Assembly: GCA_964430505.1 (NCBI GenBank)
Contig: CAYSGH010000008.1
Coordinates: 1 to 64,000, forward strand
Length of the DNA: 64,000 nucleotides
Direction: 5' to 3'
Origin: UBA6176 sp032119375
Lineage (GTDB): Bacteria > Verrucomicrobiota > Verrucomicrobiia > Limisphaerales > UBA9464
Shown here: positions 1-9,700 of the stretch, piece by piece
How positions within the stretch are numbered: position 1 is the first letter of the stretch
Layout: each line of letters opens with the position of its first letter
Notes under the pieces: generated by a model
What the model was told of the DNA's origin: nothing
Database searches by the model: none
The model's input: only the letters and a program-made list of their open reading frames with translations
Position numbers and translations under genes: made by a program

Positions 1-2
1 CC

Positions 3-107
3 CCGTTGCGCGGGGACTTCGTGGCGACGCGGACGCAGTTGATGCGGATCCACGTCCCGTCGGACGGCGTGCCGGAGAAGGCGTTTTTCCGCGCGACGGT
101 GCAGTAG
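3..107 (+). CDS. C-terminal end of an unidentified, probably secreted protein (partial)
   Basis: Only the last 34 codons are inside the window, ending at a TAG at 105-107. The readable tail ends in EKAFFRATVQ. This resembles the last strand of the C-terminal beta-sandwich seen on many verrucomicrobial exoproteins; the subtilase at 22197-29477 ends in a comparable AVFFRVAPV. The function cannot be told from this fragment. The frame is chosen because it is the only one open from the edge that ends in such a motif; no start is visible. Confidence 0.5.
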   Translation, partial: PLRGDFVATRTQLMRIHVPSDGVPEKAFFRATVQ

Positions 108-272
108 GGCCGGCTTTGTTGGCCGGGTTCGCCCCCCCCGGCGTGCCTCGGCTGCCGTCAGACGCTTTGTTCCCGGGCCAGAGCGAAAGCGGTGGCTGCA
201 TCCCGCCCCGCGTAAGGGGTGGGATTTCTCTTCGGTTGCACGGGCGGACCATGCTAGCCCTGACTGCATTCC

Positions 273-3200
273 ATGAGATGGAAGAGGAGGCATGGGCGGT
301 GGCTGGCATGGCTGCTGTGGGCGTGCGGGATCATGCGCGGCATCCCGCAGGACTTGGGTCCCGTGGAGCGGCATTCGGTGGTGTGGATGGGGAGCGAGCA
401 GGGGCTGCCCAGCGGCGGGGCCTCCTGCATGGTGCAGGGGCCGGATGGGTATCTGTGGTTTGGCACGTTTGATGGGATCGCGCGCTTCGATGGGCTGGGC
501 TTCAAGGTCTTCACGCCGGAGAACACGCCGGAGATCCCTGCGGCCGGGGTTGCTGGGGCGTTCTGTGACCGAGACGGGCGCCTTTGGTTCAGCACCTATG
601 GCGGCATGGTGAGCCATCACCAGGGGCAGTGGACCCGCCACGGCCCCGGAGATGGGTGGACGTCCGACATGGCGCGCACGTATGGGGAGGCGCCGGACGG
701 AACGCTGTATGCGGCGGGTGCGGATGGGAAGGTGTTGCGGAGGATCCGTGGGCGCTTCGAGGAATTGCCGCCGCTGCCGTTGCCGTCGATCGGTGGCCTG
801 GGGCACTGTGATGCGGCGGGACGGTTCTGGGTTCTGAAGACCGGTTTTGTGGGCTATTGGGATGGCCAAGCATGGTGTCGCGTGGAGGTGGTCTTGGGCG
901 ATGGATACCGATTTCGGCCGGAAGAGTTGGAATCCCTGAAGATTTCGGGTGGCAAGGCCCGCGATGGCAACCTGTGGATTCTCGCCGGCACGGAGTTGGC
1001 CAAGGTGGACGTGTCGGGGGTCGTGCTGCGCGCGGCCCTGAATCATGGGATTCAGCAACCTTGGGGCCTTCACGAGGATGAGCGTGGAGACTTGTGGATC
1101 GGCTCCACGCGGCACGGCATGTATCATGTCCACTTGGTGCCGGACCCGGCCCGCAAGGGAATGGCGCGCGGAAATGTGACGCAAATTCGTCATCTGGCCG
1201 GGCGAGATTTGCGGTCAGTGACGTTTTTTGCCGGGGACGACGAGGGAAACCTGTGGATGGGAACCGACCGGGATGGAATCGCGCGGTGGAGGCCGCGGGT
1301 TTTCGAGGTCGTGGGTGGGGAGCAGGGGTTGTCGCGCGCCAACGGACGTGGCATCGCCTTCGACGCGGCGGGTCGCCCGTGGGTTGCGACCTTCGACGGC
1401 GGCGTTTTCACCTCCGAGACTGGCCCTGGACGTGCGGTGCGCTTCCGGCCCGTGGAGCCAAGCAAGACGACCGAGGCGGAATCGATTCACGTGGATCGGG
1501 CCGGGCGGGTCTGGGCGACGCGCCATGCGCCGGGCGGGCCTGTCCTGCGCTTGGATGAGGGCGTGGTTCGGGTGGTTCATGCCGAGGGCGATTCCCTCAT
1601 GTCCCGGAGGATCCTGATGGAGGACGCGGCGGGCACGCTCTGGGTAGGGGGTGCGAACGCGCTCCTGTCCCATCAGGAGGGCCGGTGGCGGTCGCACGAC
1701 ATCGATGGGATCACGGGCATGGCACAGGAACCGTCCGATGGAACGTTGTGGGCGGTTGGGCGAAGGGGGCTGTATCGGGGGCGGGCTGGAGCCTTTGCGG
1801 AGGTGCGGGACGGGGATGGGGCGTCGCTGGTGTCCTTGGCCAGCGTGCTCCCTGCCTTGGATGGGGGTTTGTGGCTGGGCTTTGCCAACCGTGGGCTCGC
1901 GTGGAGAGGTCGCGACGGTTGTGTGGTTCGCATGGGTGTATCCGAGGGGATTCCCATGCGGACGGTGACGGTCCTGCACCGGGACGACCATGGCCGCCTT
2001 TGGCTGGGCGGGGAGAAGGGCATTGCGTGCGTCCCCGAGGCCGAGGCGCTGCGGGTTGCCCGGGGCGAGGCGTCGCGGGTTCAGGCGAGGCTGTTTGACA
2101 CGGGCGACGGGTTGCCGGCGAACGCGCACCTCCTGTACGCCCAAGCCAAGGGCGTGGGGCGCTCCCCGGATGGCAGGCTGTGGTTTCCCACCAGCATGGG
2201 GTTGGTCCACGTCCATCCGGCCGCCTTGGGGCAGGATTCTCGGACGTTGCGGATTCTACCCGAAACGATGACCTACGTGGACCGGTCCGGCCGGTCGGAG
2301 GATCTCCCATGGGCCTTTGGCGACCGGGTGCGCTTGCCGCCGGGCACCCGCTCCATCGAGGTCGGCTTCGCTGCCCTGGCCTATGCCGCCCCGCAGCATG
2401 TGGTGGCTTCCACCCGCCTGACTCGGGATGGGAAGGTGGTCAGCGAACGGGTCGGGCCGGAACGGTTTGGCCGATGGGACCTGCTTCCCCCGGGGGGGTA
2501 CGCGGTGGAGGTGGCGGCCGCCAACGAGTCCGGGGCGTGGACGCGGGCGCCCGTCCCGCTGTCCTTCGTGATCGAGCCCTTCTTCTGGCAAACCGTGCCC
2601 TTCCGCATGGGCGTGGTGCTGGCTGCCGCGGCCGTGGTGGTCATGTTTGCCGGCTATCGGATTCGCAACGTCCAATTGTCCGCGCGCCTGGCGCTGGCGG
2701 AGCGCGCCCGCGAGGCCGCCCGCGAGGCCGCCCGCAGCGCCGAGGCCCTGCGCCGGAGCGAGGATCTCCGCCAGCAGGCCGAGGCCGAGGCCCTGTGGCG
2801 CCGACGCCGCGAGGCCGTCGTCCGGGACGTCCACGACGGCATCGGCGGCCTTGCCAGCAACCTCAAGATGACCCTCGACCTTGCGTTGCACGCGCCCCAT
2901 CCCGACTCGCAGCGATCCCTGCTTCAGACCATGAATGGGCTGGTTTCCCAAACCCTCGTCGAGGTCCACGGGCTCATGGACGCCATGGAGTCCGAGGTCG
3001 CCACCTGCGGGGACATGGCCAATGAGTTCCGACGTCACGGCAACCTCATGCTTGCGCCCCATGGCGTTGCCTTGGCTGTGCGGGCGACGTCCCCGGAAGC
3101 CGCCCTTCCCAAGGATCCCCGTTTTTTTTCGGGCGTGTTCCGCATCTACAAGGAGGCGATCGCGAACGTGGTGAAGCATGCCCGAGCCCGCCGCGTGGAG

Positions 3201-3476
3201 GTGACCGTTGAGGCCTTGCCCGACCAGTTTCGGTTGATCGTGGGTGACGACGGCGTGGGCTTGCCGGCCAACGTTCGAAATGGGCGTGGGCTGTCGAACA
3301 TGGCCAAGCGTGCCGCCGAGCTGAACGGGTCCCTGAACTTGACCCAGGCCAACGGGCTCCTCCTCACGCTGCGCATCCCATGGTCCGGCGCACCCGGCCC
3401 ATGCGCGGACACGTCCCAGCCAGACCGCTTCCCGACTCGCCTTGAACCGATGGATTCGGGCACCCTTGTCGCGTGA
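273..3476 (+). CDS. Sensor histidine kinase with periplasmic two-component beta-propeller (Reg_prop/Y_Y_Y)
   Basis: This is a 1067-residue membrane sensor kinase. A basic, hydrophobic N-terminus (residues 1-25) acts as signal or anchor. Residues about 40-680 carry repeated propeller motifs such as GYLWFGT and GRLWFST, typical of Reg_prop blades. Residues about 683-775 match a Y_Y_Y domain, followed by one membrane segment near 780-800 and a short coiled coil. The cytoplasmic part is a HisKA_3 type with the phosphoacceptor in RDVHDG (His854) and an HATPase_c domain (about 948-1040) with NVVKHA, DDGVGLP and GRGLSNM boxes. The stop overlaps the GTG start of the response regulator at 3473, so the two are translationally coupled. 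It is paralogous to the kinase at 44524. The ligand is unknown; such sensors usually detect polysaccharide fragments in Bacteroidetes, but here that is only inference. Confidence 0.93.
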   Translation: MRWKRRHGRWLAWLLWACGIMRGIPQDLGPVERHSVVWMGSEQGLPSGGASCMVQGPDGYLWFGTFDGIARFDGLGFKVFTPENTPEIPAAGVAGAFCDRDGRLWFSTYGGMVSHHQGQWTRHGPGDGWTSDMARTYGEAPDGTLYAAGADGKVLRRIRGRFEELPPLPLPSIGGLGHCDAAGRFWVLKTGFVGYWDGQAWCRVEVVLGDGYRFRPEELESLKISGGKARDGNLWILAGTELAKVDVSGVVLRAALNHGIQQPWGLHEDERGDLWIGSTRHGMYHVHLVPDPARKGMARGNVTQIRHLAGRDLRSVTFFAGDDEGNLWMGTDRDGIARWRPRVFEVVGGEQGLSRANGRGIAFDAAGRPWVATFDGGVFTSETGPGRAVRFRPVEPSKTTEAESIHVDRAGRVWATRHAPGGPVLRLDEGVVRVVHAEGDSLMSRRILMEDAAGTLWVGGANALLSHQEGRWRSHDIDGITGMAQEPSDGTLWAVGRRGLYRGRAGAFAEVRDGDGASLVSLASVLPALDGGLWLGFANRGLAWRGRDGCVVRMGVSEGIPMRTVTVLHRDDHGRLWLGGEKGIACVPEAEALRVARGEASRVQARLFDTGDGLPANAHLLYAQAKGVGRSPDGRLWFPTSMGLVHVHPAALGQDSRTLRILPETMTYVDRSGRSEDLPWAFGDRVRLPPGTRSIEVGFAALAYAAPQHVVASTRLTRDGKVVSERVGPERFGRWDLLPPGGYAVEVAAANESGAWTRAPVPLSFVIEPFFWQTVPFRMGVVLAAAAVVVMFAGYRIRNVQLSARLALAERAREAAREAARSAEALRRSEDLRQQAEAEALWRRRREAVVRDVHDGIGGLASNLKMTLDLALHAPHPDSQRSLLQTMNGLVSQTLVEVHGLMDAMESEVATCGDMANEFRRHGNLMLAPHGVALAVRATSPEAALPKDPRFFSGVFRIYKEAIANVVKHARARRVEVTVEALPDQFRLIVGDDGVGLPANVRNGRGLSNMAKRAAELNGSLNLTQANGLLLTLRIPWSGAPGPCADTSQPDRFPTRLEPMDSGTLVA

Positions 3477-4126
3477 AGATTGCACTCGTCGAGGACGACC
3501 CTCTCCTCCGGGACACCTTCGCGAGATTGCTCGCCCGGGTATCCGGCCATTCCTTGGTTGCGACGTATGCGTCGGCCGAGGACGCCTTGGCGGGGCTTCA
3601 ACCCGGGATGGCGGACTTGCTGGTGGCCGACCTCGACTTGCCCGGCCAATCGGGCGTCGAACTCATCACCCGCGTGCAAGGCCAGCCCCTTGCCCTCCAA
3701 GCCGTCGTGTGGACGGTCTATGATGGCGACCAGGCCGTGTATGCGGCGATCAAGGCCGGGGCCATCGGCTACCTGCTCAAGTCCCTGAGCCTGCGCGAGC
3801 TTCAAGCCGCCTTGCGAGAGATCGAGGAGGGCGGGGCGCCCATCAGCCCACGCATCGCCCGTCGTCTGCTCCGTGACCTCGCGGTGCCCGACTCGGCGTC
3901 GGGGTCCGACGCGGACGATGGATCCCAGGAGTTGTCGATCCGCGAGCGCGCCGTGCTGCGCTTCATCGCGGACGGGCATTGCCGCAAGGAGATCGCGGAA
4001 ACCCTCGGCGTCAGCATCAACACGGTGCACTCGCACGTGAAGCGCGTGTATCGCAAGCTTCAGGTCACGGGCCGCAACGACGCCATCCACCGGGCCCGCC
4101 AGCTCGGCATCCTCGCCGGTCGATAG
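3473..4126 (+). CDS. NarL/LuxR-family response regulator
   Basis: A 217-residue DNA-binding response regulator that starts with GTG and overlaps the upstream kinase stop by 4 bases. The receiver domain (1-120) has the acidic pair E7/D8 plus D9, the phospho-acceptor D53 in VADLDLPG, T81 and K103. The C-terminal LuxR-type helix-turn-helix (about 150-212) contains the recognition region LGVSINTVHSHVKRVYRKL. It is the evident partner of the propeller kinase just upstream and closely resembles the regulator at 47769. The target genes are not visible. A hairpin with arms GCACGGG and CCCGTGC directly follows the stop, but it has no T-run. Confidence 0.93.
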   Translation: MKIALVEDDPLLRDTFARLLARVSGHSLVATYASAEDALAGLQPGMADLLVADLDLPGQSGVELITRVQGQPLALQAVVWTVYDGDQAVYAAIKAGAIGYLLKSLSLRELQAALREIEEGGAPISPRIARRLLRDLAVPDSASGSDADDGSQELSIRERAVLRFIADGHCRKEIAETLGVSINTVHSHVKRVYRKLQVTGRNDAIHRARQLGILAGR

Positions 4127-4147
4127 CACGGGTCCTCCGTCCCGTGC
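4126..4147 (+). terminator. Possible weak terminator hairpin after the first response regulator
   Basis: A perfect 7-base stem (GCACGGG at 4126-4132, CCCGTGC at 4141-4147) with an 8-base loop begins at the last base of the stop codon. There is no T-rich tail, so it may simply stabilise the 3' end or act only weakly. Confidence 0.3.
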
Positions 4148-4245
4148 CGCCCGGACACGACGCTGCGAGCCCACGTGGCGGCCGTCCTTGGCCCGGAGCC
4201 TGCTTGTGGGATGAGACAAGGCCTCGCGTTCGGGGCTTTTCCTTG

Positions 4246-5187
4246 ATGAAGTCGCCAATCGACAGCCGCCAGCTCCACGCGTTCTTCACGCTCGCCCGCA
4301 CGGGCAGCTTCACGCAGTCGGCGCGCGAGCTGTTCCTCACGCAGTCCGCCGTCAGCCATTCCATCAAGGCGCTGGAAACGGACATGGGGTGTCGCCTTTT
4401 CGACAGGGTGGGCAAGACGGTGATGCTCACCCAGGCGGGCGAACAGCTTCTCCCCCATGCCGAGCGGGTCCTGCGCGAGATGGAGACGGCCCGGACGGGA
4501 CTCCTAGGTCTGCGCCAATGGGGCTTTGGCCGCCTGCGCGTGGCGTCGCCCACGCCCTTGGGTGACGCCCTCCTGCCCGGCGTCCTGGCGGAGGTGCGTC
4601 GGCGCGAGCCCAAGACTCTGATTCGCATTGAGGCCGTGGATGACCTGCATGCCACCGAGTTGCTGGAGCGGCGGTCGGTGGACCTGGTGATGGGACCCAC
4701 GGGCAAGCCGGACGAACGGTTCGCCGTCGAGCCGTTGTTCCAGGAGGAATACCTGTTCGTGGTGCCGGCTGGACACCCGTGGGCGCGCATGGCGGCGGCG
4801 CCCCTGGATGGCATCGGGCCGCAGGCCGTCGTGGCACCCGGGCTAGGGACGGCCGTGTGGCGTTACATCGACGAGTTTTTCCGGGCGGATCTCATCTCCC
4901 TCAACGTCCAATGCGAGGCGGCCACACCGGTCCAGGCGTTGGCGTTGGTGCGTGCGGGTTTGGGCGTGGCCTTGGTGCCGTCGTGGGCTGCACCCAAGCC
5001 CGGGTTGGACCATGGGTTCGCCTCCGTTCCCCTCGGGCGTCGGCGTCTCCGCATTCCGTGGGTCATCACGCATTGGCGCGGTCGTCGGCTGTCCCTTCCG
5101 GAGTCGATCTTCATCGACGTCGCGCGGCAACAGGCCGCCGTCCTGTCTGGCGACCCGCCGGCCCGCAAGGGCCGGGCTGGGGGATAG
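4246..5187 (+). CDS. LysR-family transcriptional regulator
   Basis: A 313-residue protein with an N-terminal winged helix-turn-helix (about 5-65) of the LysR type: LHAFFTLARTGSFTQSA, then SQSAVSHSIKALE-like residues and GCRLFDR. A periplasmic-binding-like effector domain follows (about 95-300). The start is the ATG at 4246, preceded in frame by TTG at 4243; the frame is open further upstream but loses family similarity. No divergently transcribed partner gene is present, which is unusual for LysR regulators, so the regulated operon cannot be named. The effector is unknown. Confidence 0.9.
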   Translation: MKSPIDSRQLHAFFTLARTGSFTQSARELFLTQSAVSHSIKALETDMGCRLFDRVGKTVMLTQAGEQLLPHAERVLREMETARTGLLGLRQWGFGRLRVASPTPLGDALLPGVLAEVRRREPKTLIRIEAVDDLHATELLERRSVDLVMGPTGKPDERFAVEPLFQEEYLFVVPAGHPWARMAAAPLDGIGPQAVVAPGLGTAVWRYIDEFFRADLISLNVQCEAATPVQALALVRAGLGVALVPSWAAPKPGLDHGFASVPLGRRRLRIPWVITHWRGRRLSLPESIFIDVARQQAAVLSGDPPARKGRAGG

Positions 5188-5311
5188 GAGCGTCCTTCCA
5201 TGGCCTGCGGCGGGCAGCGCGTTCGTTCCCGCCGACAGGGATGGGCAGGGTCGGCGCCGTCGCTTGCCACGTGGCAGGCCCTTCGTCGGGCGATGGGGGG
5301 CCATGCCTCGT

Positions 5312-5340
5312 TTGACAACGCGTGGCTGTTTGGGTGTTAT
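5312..5340 (+). promoter_or_regulatory. Strong sigma-70-type promoter of the GntR/ABC operon
   Basis: TTGACA (5312-5317) and TGTTAT (5335-5340) are separated by exactly 17 bases. Transcription would start near 5347, about 21 bases before the ATG at 5368. This also argues against the longer open frame that begins at 5200. Confidence 0.72.
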
Positions 5341-5347
5341 CCAACAG
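5326..5347 (+). promoter_or_regulatory. Candidate operator (near-palindrome) overlapping the -10 box
   Basis: CTGTTTGG (5326-5333) and CCAACAG (5341-5347) form an inverted repeat with a one-base bulge centred on the -10 element. The inner part also reads TGTT-ATCC-AACA. Its position would let a repressor block the polymerase. YtrA-type regulators commonly repress their own operon, so the GntR protein encoded just downstream is the likely binder. This is an inference from position and symmetry only. Confidence 0.45.
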
Positions 5348-5367
5348 TAGAACGAGGCCGCGCGCGG

Positions 5368-5826
5368 ATGACTTCCACGCTTCATCTTCAGTTGGATCCC
5401 CGGTCCGGGGTGCCGTCCTACCGGCAGCTCATGGACCAGGTCCGCCACTACATCGCCTCGGGCACCCTGCGGCCCGGCGACCAGCTCCCCTCGATCCGAG
5501 AGCTTGCTTCCGTCCTCTCGGTCAACCCCACGACGGTTGTGCGCGTGTACACGGAGCTGGAGCGGGAGGGGACGCTGGAGATGCGGCATGGAAAGGGCGC
5601 GTTCGTCGCCGTGCACGCCGCGTCGCCCCGGGGCAGCGAGTCCGAGCGCATCGAGGGACTTCGACGGTCCGCCCGCCAGCTCGCGGTCGAGGCCGTCCAG
5701 GCAGGCGTGGACGCCCGGCGGATGGCGCACTTGGTTTCGGAGGAGATGGAACGGCTGCAACCGGCGCGCCCGGCCCAGGATGACGAGCCCGTGCGCTTCC
5801 GCGTCGTGTCCGGAGGGAGGGCCTGA
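5368..5826 (+). CDS. GntR-family (YtrA-type) transcriptional regulator
   Basis: A 152-residue regulator. Residues 1-75 form the GntR winged helix-turn-helix (PSYRQLMDQVRHYI, PGDQLPSIRELA, NPTTVVRVY). The C-terminal part (about 80-152) is a short helical tail without a UTRA, FCD or aminotransferase domain, which marks the YtrA subfamily. YtrA regulators sit next to, and repress, ABC transporter genes. Here the ATPase gene starts 3 bases after the stop. The ATG at 5368 fits the promoter at 5312-5340. Confidence 0.88.
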   Translation: MTSTLHLQLDPRSGVPSYRQLMDQVRHYIASGTLRPGDQLPSIRELASVLSVNPTTVVRVYTELEREGTLEMRHGKGAFVAVHAASPRGSESERIEGLRRSARQLAVEAVQAGVDARRMAHLVSEEMERLQPARPAQDDEPVRFRVVSGGRA

Positions 5827-5829
5827 CCG

Positions 5830-6750
5830 ATGGGCGAGCCTGTCCTCCATGCGCGGGGCTTGGTGAAGACGTTTGGGGGCGTCGTGGCCCTGAACGGGCT
5901 CCACCTTCAAGTGGGGCGCGGGGAGGTGATGGCCTTGGTGGGCCGCAACGGCGCGGGCAAGACGACGGCGATGCGGATCTTGCTGGGATTGACCCGGGCC
6001 GACGCCGGGACGGCCCATATCCTCGGCAAGGACTGGTGGGAGGCCGGGGCGGTGGACCGGCAGCGGGTGGCCTATGTGTCGCAGCAAGGGCAGCCGCCGG
6101 GATGGATGACCCTGGGGGAGATGGGCCGCATGTCGGCCCGGTTTTTCGCGCGTTGGGACAGCGGGCTGGCGCGTGAACTGGCGGGGCGCTGGGAGGTTCC
6201 ATGGAACAGGCCGTTGGGACGGCTTTCCGGGGGCCACCAGCGCCTCGCCGCATTGGCGTGGGCGCTGGCGACGCGCGCCGAGGTGTTGCTCTTGGACGAG
6301 CCGGCGGCCGGCCTGGACCCGGTGTCGCGGCGCGACGTGATGCGGGGCCTCGTGGACGCCCTGATGCGAACGGAGGGCTGCACGGTATTGCTCAACACGC
6401 ACGTGCTGGCGGACGTGGAGCGCCTCGCGACGCACGTGGCCGTCTTGCACCAAGGAAGCGTGGTGGCCACGGCCGCCGTCGAGGAATGGCAGCGCACCAT
6501 GCGCCGCGTCCAGGTGGTCGTGCCCGGCCAGGAGGTGCCCCCCGGCCTCGAGGTGCCCGGGACCCTGCGCTCGCATCGTTCCGGCCCCGTGTTGACGGCG
6601 CTGGCCCGCGTCACCGACGACGCCCAGCTCGCCCCCGTCCGCGCACTCCCGGGCGTTCGCGTCCACATCTTCCCGCTCACCATGGAGGAATGGTTCGTCG
6701 CCTGGATGGAGCCCGGGGAGGCCCTGGCCAACCGAGGGATGGAATTGTGA
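5830..6750 (+). CDS. ABC transporter ATP-binding protein (YtrB/CcmA-like)
   Basis: A 306-residue ATPase of the drug/antibiotic-export type. Walker A is GRNGAGKTT (about 38-46), the signature is LSGGH (about 131-135) instead of LSGGQ, and Walker B is LLLDEPAAGLDP (about 153-164). The stretch after residue 230 is a short C-terminal extension. It carries no membrane segments, so it must work with a separate permease. The best candidate in the same operon is the membrane protein at 10913-11833, although two other genes lie between. It is probably repressed by the GntR regulator upstream. Confidence 0.92.
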   Translation: MGEPVLHARGLVKTFGGVVALNGLHLQVGRGEVMALVGRNGAGKTTAMRILLGLTRADAGTAHILGKDWWEAGAVDRQRVAYVSQQGQPPGWMTLGEMGRMSARFFARWDSGLARELAGRWEVPWNRPLGRLSGGHQRLAALAWALATRAEVLLLDEPAAGLDPVSRRDVMRGLVDALMRTEGCTVLLNTHVLADVERLATHVAVLHQGSVVATAAVEEWQRTMRRVQVVVPGQEVPPGLEVPGTLRSHRSGPVLTALARVTDDAQLAPVRALPGVRVHIFPLTMEEWFVAWMEPGEALANRGMEL

Positions 6751-6790
6751 CGTGACAACACCACGGGACGTTGGGAGACAGAGGCAGGTT

Positions 6791-9700
6791 ATGAAGAGCG
6801 CGCAGCGGGTCTTGGGATGGTTCACGGGCATCTTCATGGCGGCCGTCGCCGTCCATGCAGAGCCGGTCATCCGGGCCATCCGTCCCAAGGGAACCAACCT
6901 CGTCGTCACCGTCGCCGTCGATGACGCGGCACGGCGCATCACGCTGGAGGGCCGTCCGCGACTCGGCCCGGGCGGTTGGTTGCCGAGGGCCACGCGCTGG
7001 GTCGCCGCACGCGAGGGCGAGGTCACGCTGGAGGTTCCCATGACCAGCGAGATCGAGGTTCTCCGGGTCCGGAGCGAGACGGAGCGCGAGCTGCCCTTGC
7101 CCGCCAGCTTCTACGCCGACGCCAAGCCCTTCGACGGCCAACGCAGCGTGAGCACCCACCCACCGGCCATCGCCACGCCCGACCAGCCCGTCAACACGCT
7201 CGGGCCGGGCACGCCCAGCGATTCCAAGTTCTCCGAGGGCGCCGGCGGCGGGCGCGCCGTGGTCGAGTCCGACATCTGGCAGGTGTCCGGCTCGACGCTG
7301 TTTTTCTTCAACAACGTGCGCGGGCTGCAAGTGATCAATCTCGCCCAGGCCGACCAGCCCGTGTTGCGCGGCACCTTGCCCATGGCGGCGCAAGGCGAGC
7401 AAATGTACCTCCTGCCCACCGCCGCCAAGAACGAGTCCTGGCTCGCCCTGCTGGCCTCGGATGCCTGTGACGGCCAGACCGGCGGCGTCGTCCTCGTCCG
7501 CGTCACCGACCTGCAACCCACCGAGGTCGCCCGCGTTCCCTACGACGGGCAGGTGCGCGAGAGCCGGCTGGTGGGGAACGTCCTCTACATTGCCAGCCAA
7601 CGCTGGGGCCCGGCGTCGGACCCCGCCGCCAACGGCATCTGGCGTGCCGAGACCCTCGTCCAATCCATCGACCTCGCCGACCCCCTCAAGCCCACGTCCC
7701 GCGTCGCCGCGATGATCCCGGCAGCCACGGACGCGATCCAGGCCACGGACCGGTTCCTGCTGGTGGCGACGTCCGGCCCCGCCACCGGCAAGGATGACCC
7801 CACCCAAATGCCGTGGATGCGCCCCGGCGTTCATGGCGTGACCGTGTTCGACATCTCGGACCCGACGGGCGTGGTGGTGCAGAAGGGGACGGCGTTGGTT
7901 CGGGGCCGCGTGCAGGACAAGTTCAAGCTGGGCCTGTCGGGCGACACCTTGACGGCCATTTCGCAGCGCGACCCGGAGTTCCGGCTCGTGACGCGCACGA
8001 ACCGCGTGGTGCGAACCGTCGGCCCGAATGGCGAGCGGCTCGACCCGCCGGTCGTCGAGGACTTCGTGTACAACGACTATGTGCGGGTGACGACGTCGCA
8101 GACATGGCTGGAGACGTTCCGCCTCGCGACGCCGGAGAAGCCGGAGCCCCTGGGCTCGTTGAAGGTGATCGAGGACGAGTCCTTGTTTGCCACCCGTTAC
8201 GTGGGCAGCCGCGCCTACGTCGTGACCTTCCGCGTGATCGACCCGCTGTGGGTCATCGACCTTGCGGATCCCCGCAAGCCGGAGATCAAGGGCGAGCTGC
8301 AAATCCCGGGCTACTCCAGCTACCTCGAGCCCATTGGCAACGACCGCCTCATGGCCGTCGGCGTCGAGCAATCCCGGGCCACGGTCGCGTTGTTTGACGT
8401 CCGCGACCCGGCCAAGCCCACGCAGTTGTCCAAGGTCTTCCTGGGCACGGGCTGGTCGTGGAGCGAGGCCAACAGCGACGAGAAGGCGTTCAAGTACCTG
8501 CCGACGCTCGGCATGGCGCTGGTGCCGTGGCAGGGCACCGAGAACAACGCCTGGATCCAGGGCATGCAGATCGTGGACCTCGTCGGCGACACGCTCGTCA
8601 AGCGCGGCCTCGTCCGTCATTCCATGGCGGCCCGCAGGGCCACCGTCCTCGCGGACCGCGTCGTGTCGTTGTCCGGCCAGGAACTCCTGGTCGTGGACGC
8701 CACGGATCGTGACCAACCCGTGGTGAAGGCCGACCTCGACCTCTCCTTCCCGGCCGAGCGCGTGCGCGTCGAGGGCGACCGCCTGGATGTCGTCGGCACC
8801 GGGGCGGGCAAGGCCCCGCGCCTGTCCCGCGTCCGGGCCTCGGCCCCTGACGTGGCCATGGGGTCGCTGGAGTTGCTGCCGTTTCCCGTCGTGGGCATGG
8901 AACGCCTCGGGGCGACGCTGCACTTGCTGCAATTCGAGGCGGACACGTACCGGCAGGAACCCCGCGTGCTCACCAACGTCGTGGTCGGGGGCAAGGGCGA
9001 CGCCGGTGGGTGGATCACCAACCACATCGTGTCCACCAACTGGGACACCGTCGTGATCCCGGGCCGGCTCCATGTCCTGGAGGTGGGCTTCGACGGGGAC
9101 CAGCCCAAGCCGCTGGGCACGTCGAGCATCGGGCGGCCCGAGGGCTATGCCGGCGGATCGATGAAGGCCTTCAAGGCAAGCCCGGGGACCGTCGTGTGGG
9201 TCGAGTCCTCGGGCGGTGGATTCCTGCCATGGGTACGGCCCGGGCTGGGTGGGATCGGCCTGTGGGATGGACCGGCGATCCTGCCGGGCTGGGGCCGCTG
9301 GTGGTGGGGTTGGCGCAACACGTTGGCGCTCGTCACGGAGGATGTTTCGACCCCGGGACGGCCGCGGCTTGCTGCCACCGTCGTGCTGGGCGGCCAGGAG
9401 GGCGTCTCCGGGTTTTCCGGCGTTCATGTTGTGGGTGGCAAGGTCCACGTGTCGCACCGGGAATGGATCGTGCGCGAAGAGCAAGGCCCGAAGGACCGCG
9501 ATGGCAACCCGACGCGTTGGTGGACGACGGAGACGCGGCACGTGTTGGACGTGGTGGATGTGACCCACCCGTCGGAGCCGTTGCTGCGCAAGCCGCTGGG
9601 CCTGCCTGCCGAGCTTGCGGGCGTGTCGCACCAAGGGGCGTTGCTCTACACGACGGGCACCACGACGAACTCGTCGGCGGGCACGACGCAGTTGACCGCG

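Noticed and set aside
236..260. Possible promoter TTGCAC with a TAGCCC box before the first kinase
   Set aside because: The spacing is only 13 bases, far from 16-18, and no better pair was found.
116..472. A 118-codon plus-strand frame overlapping the start of the first kinase
   Set aside because: It covers the kinase signal sequence and first propeller blade in another frame and has no recognisable motif.
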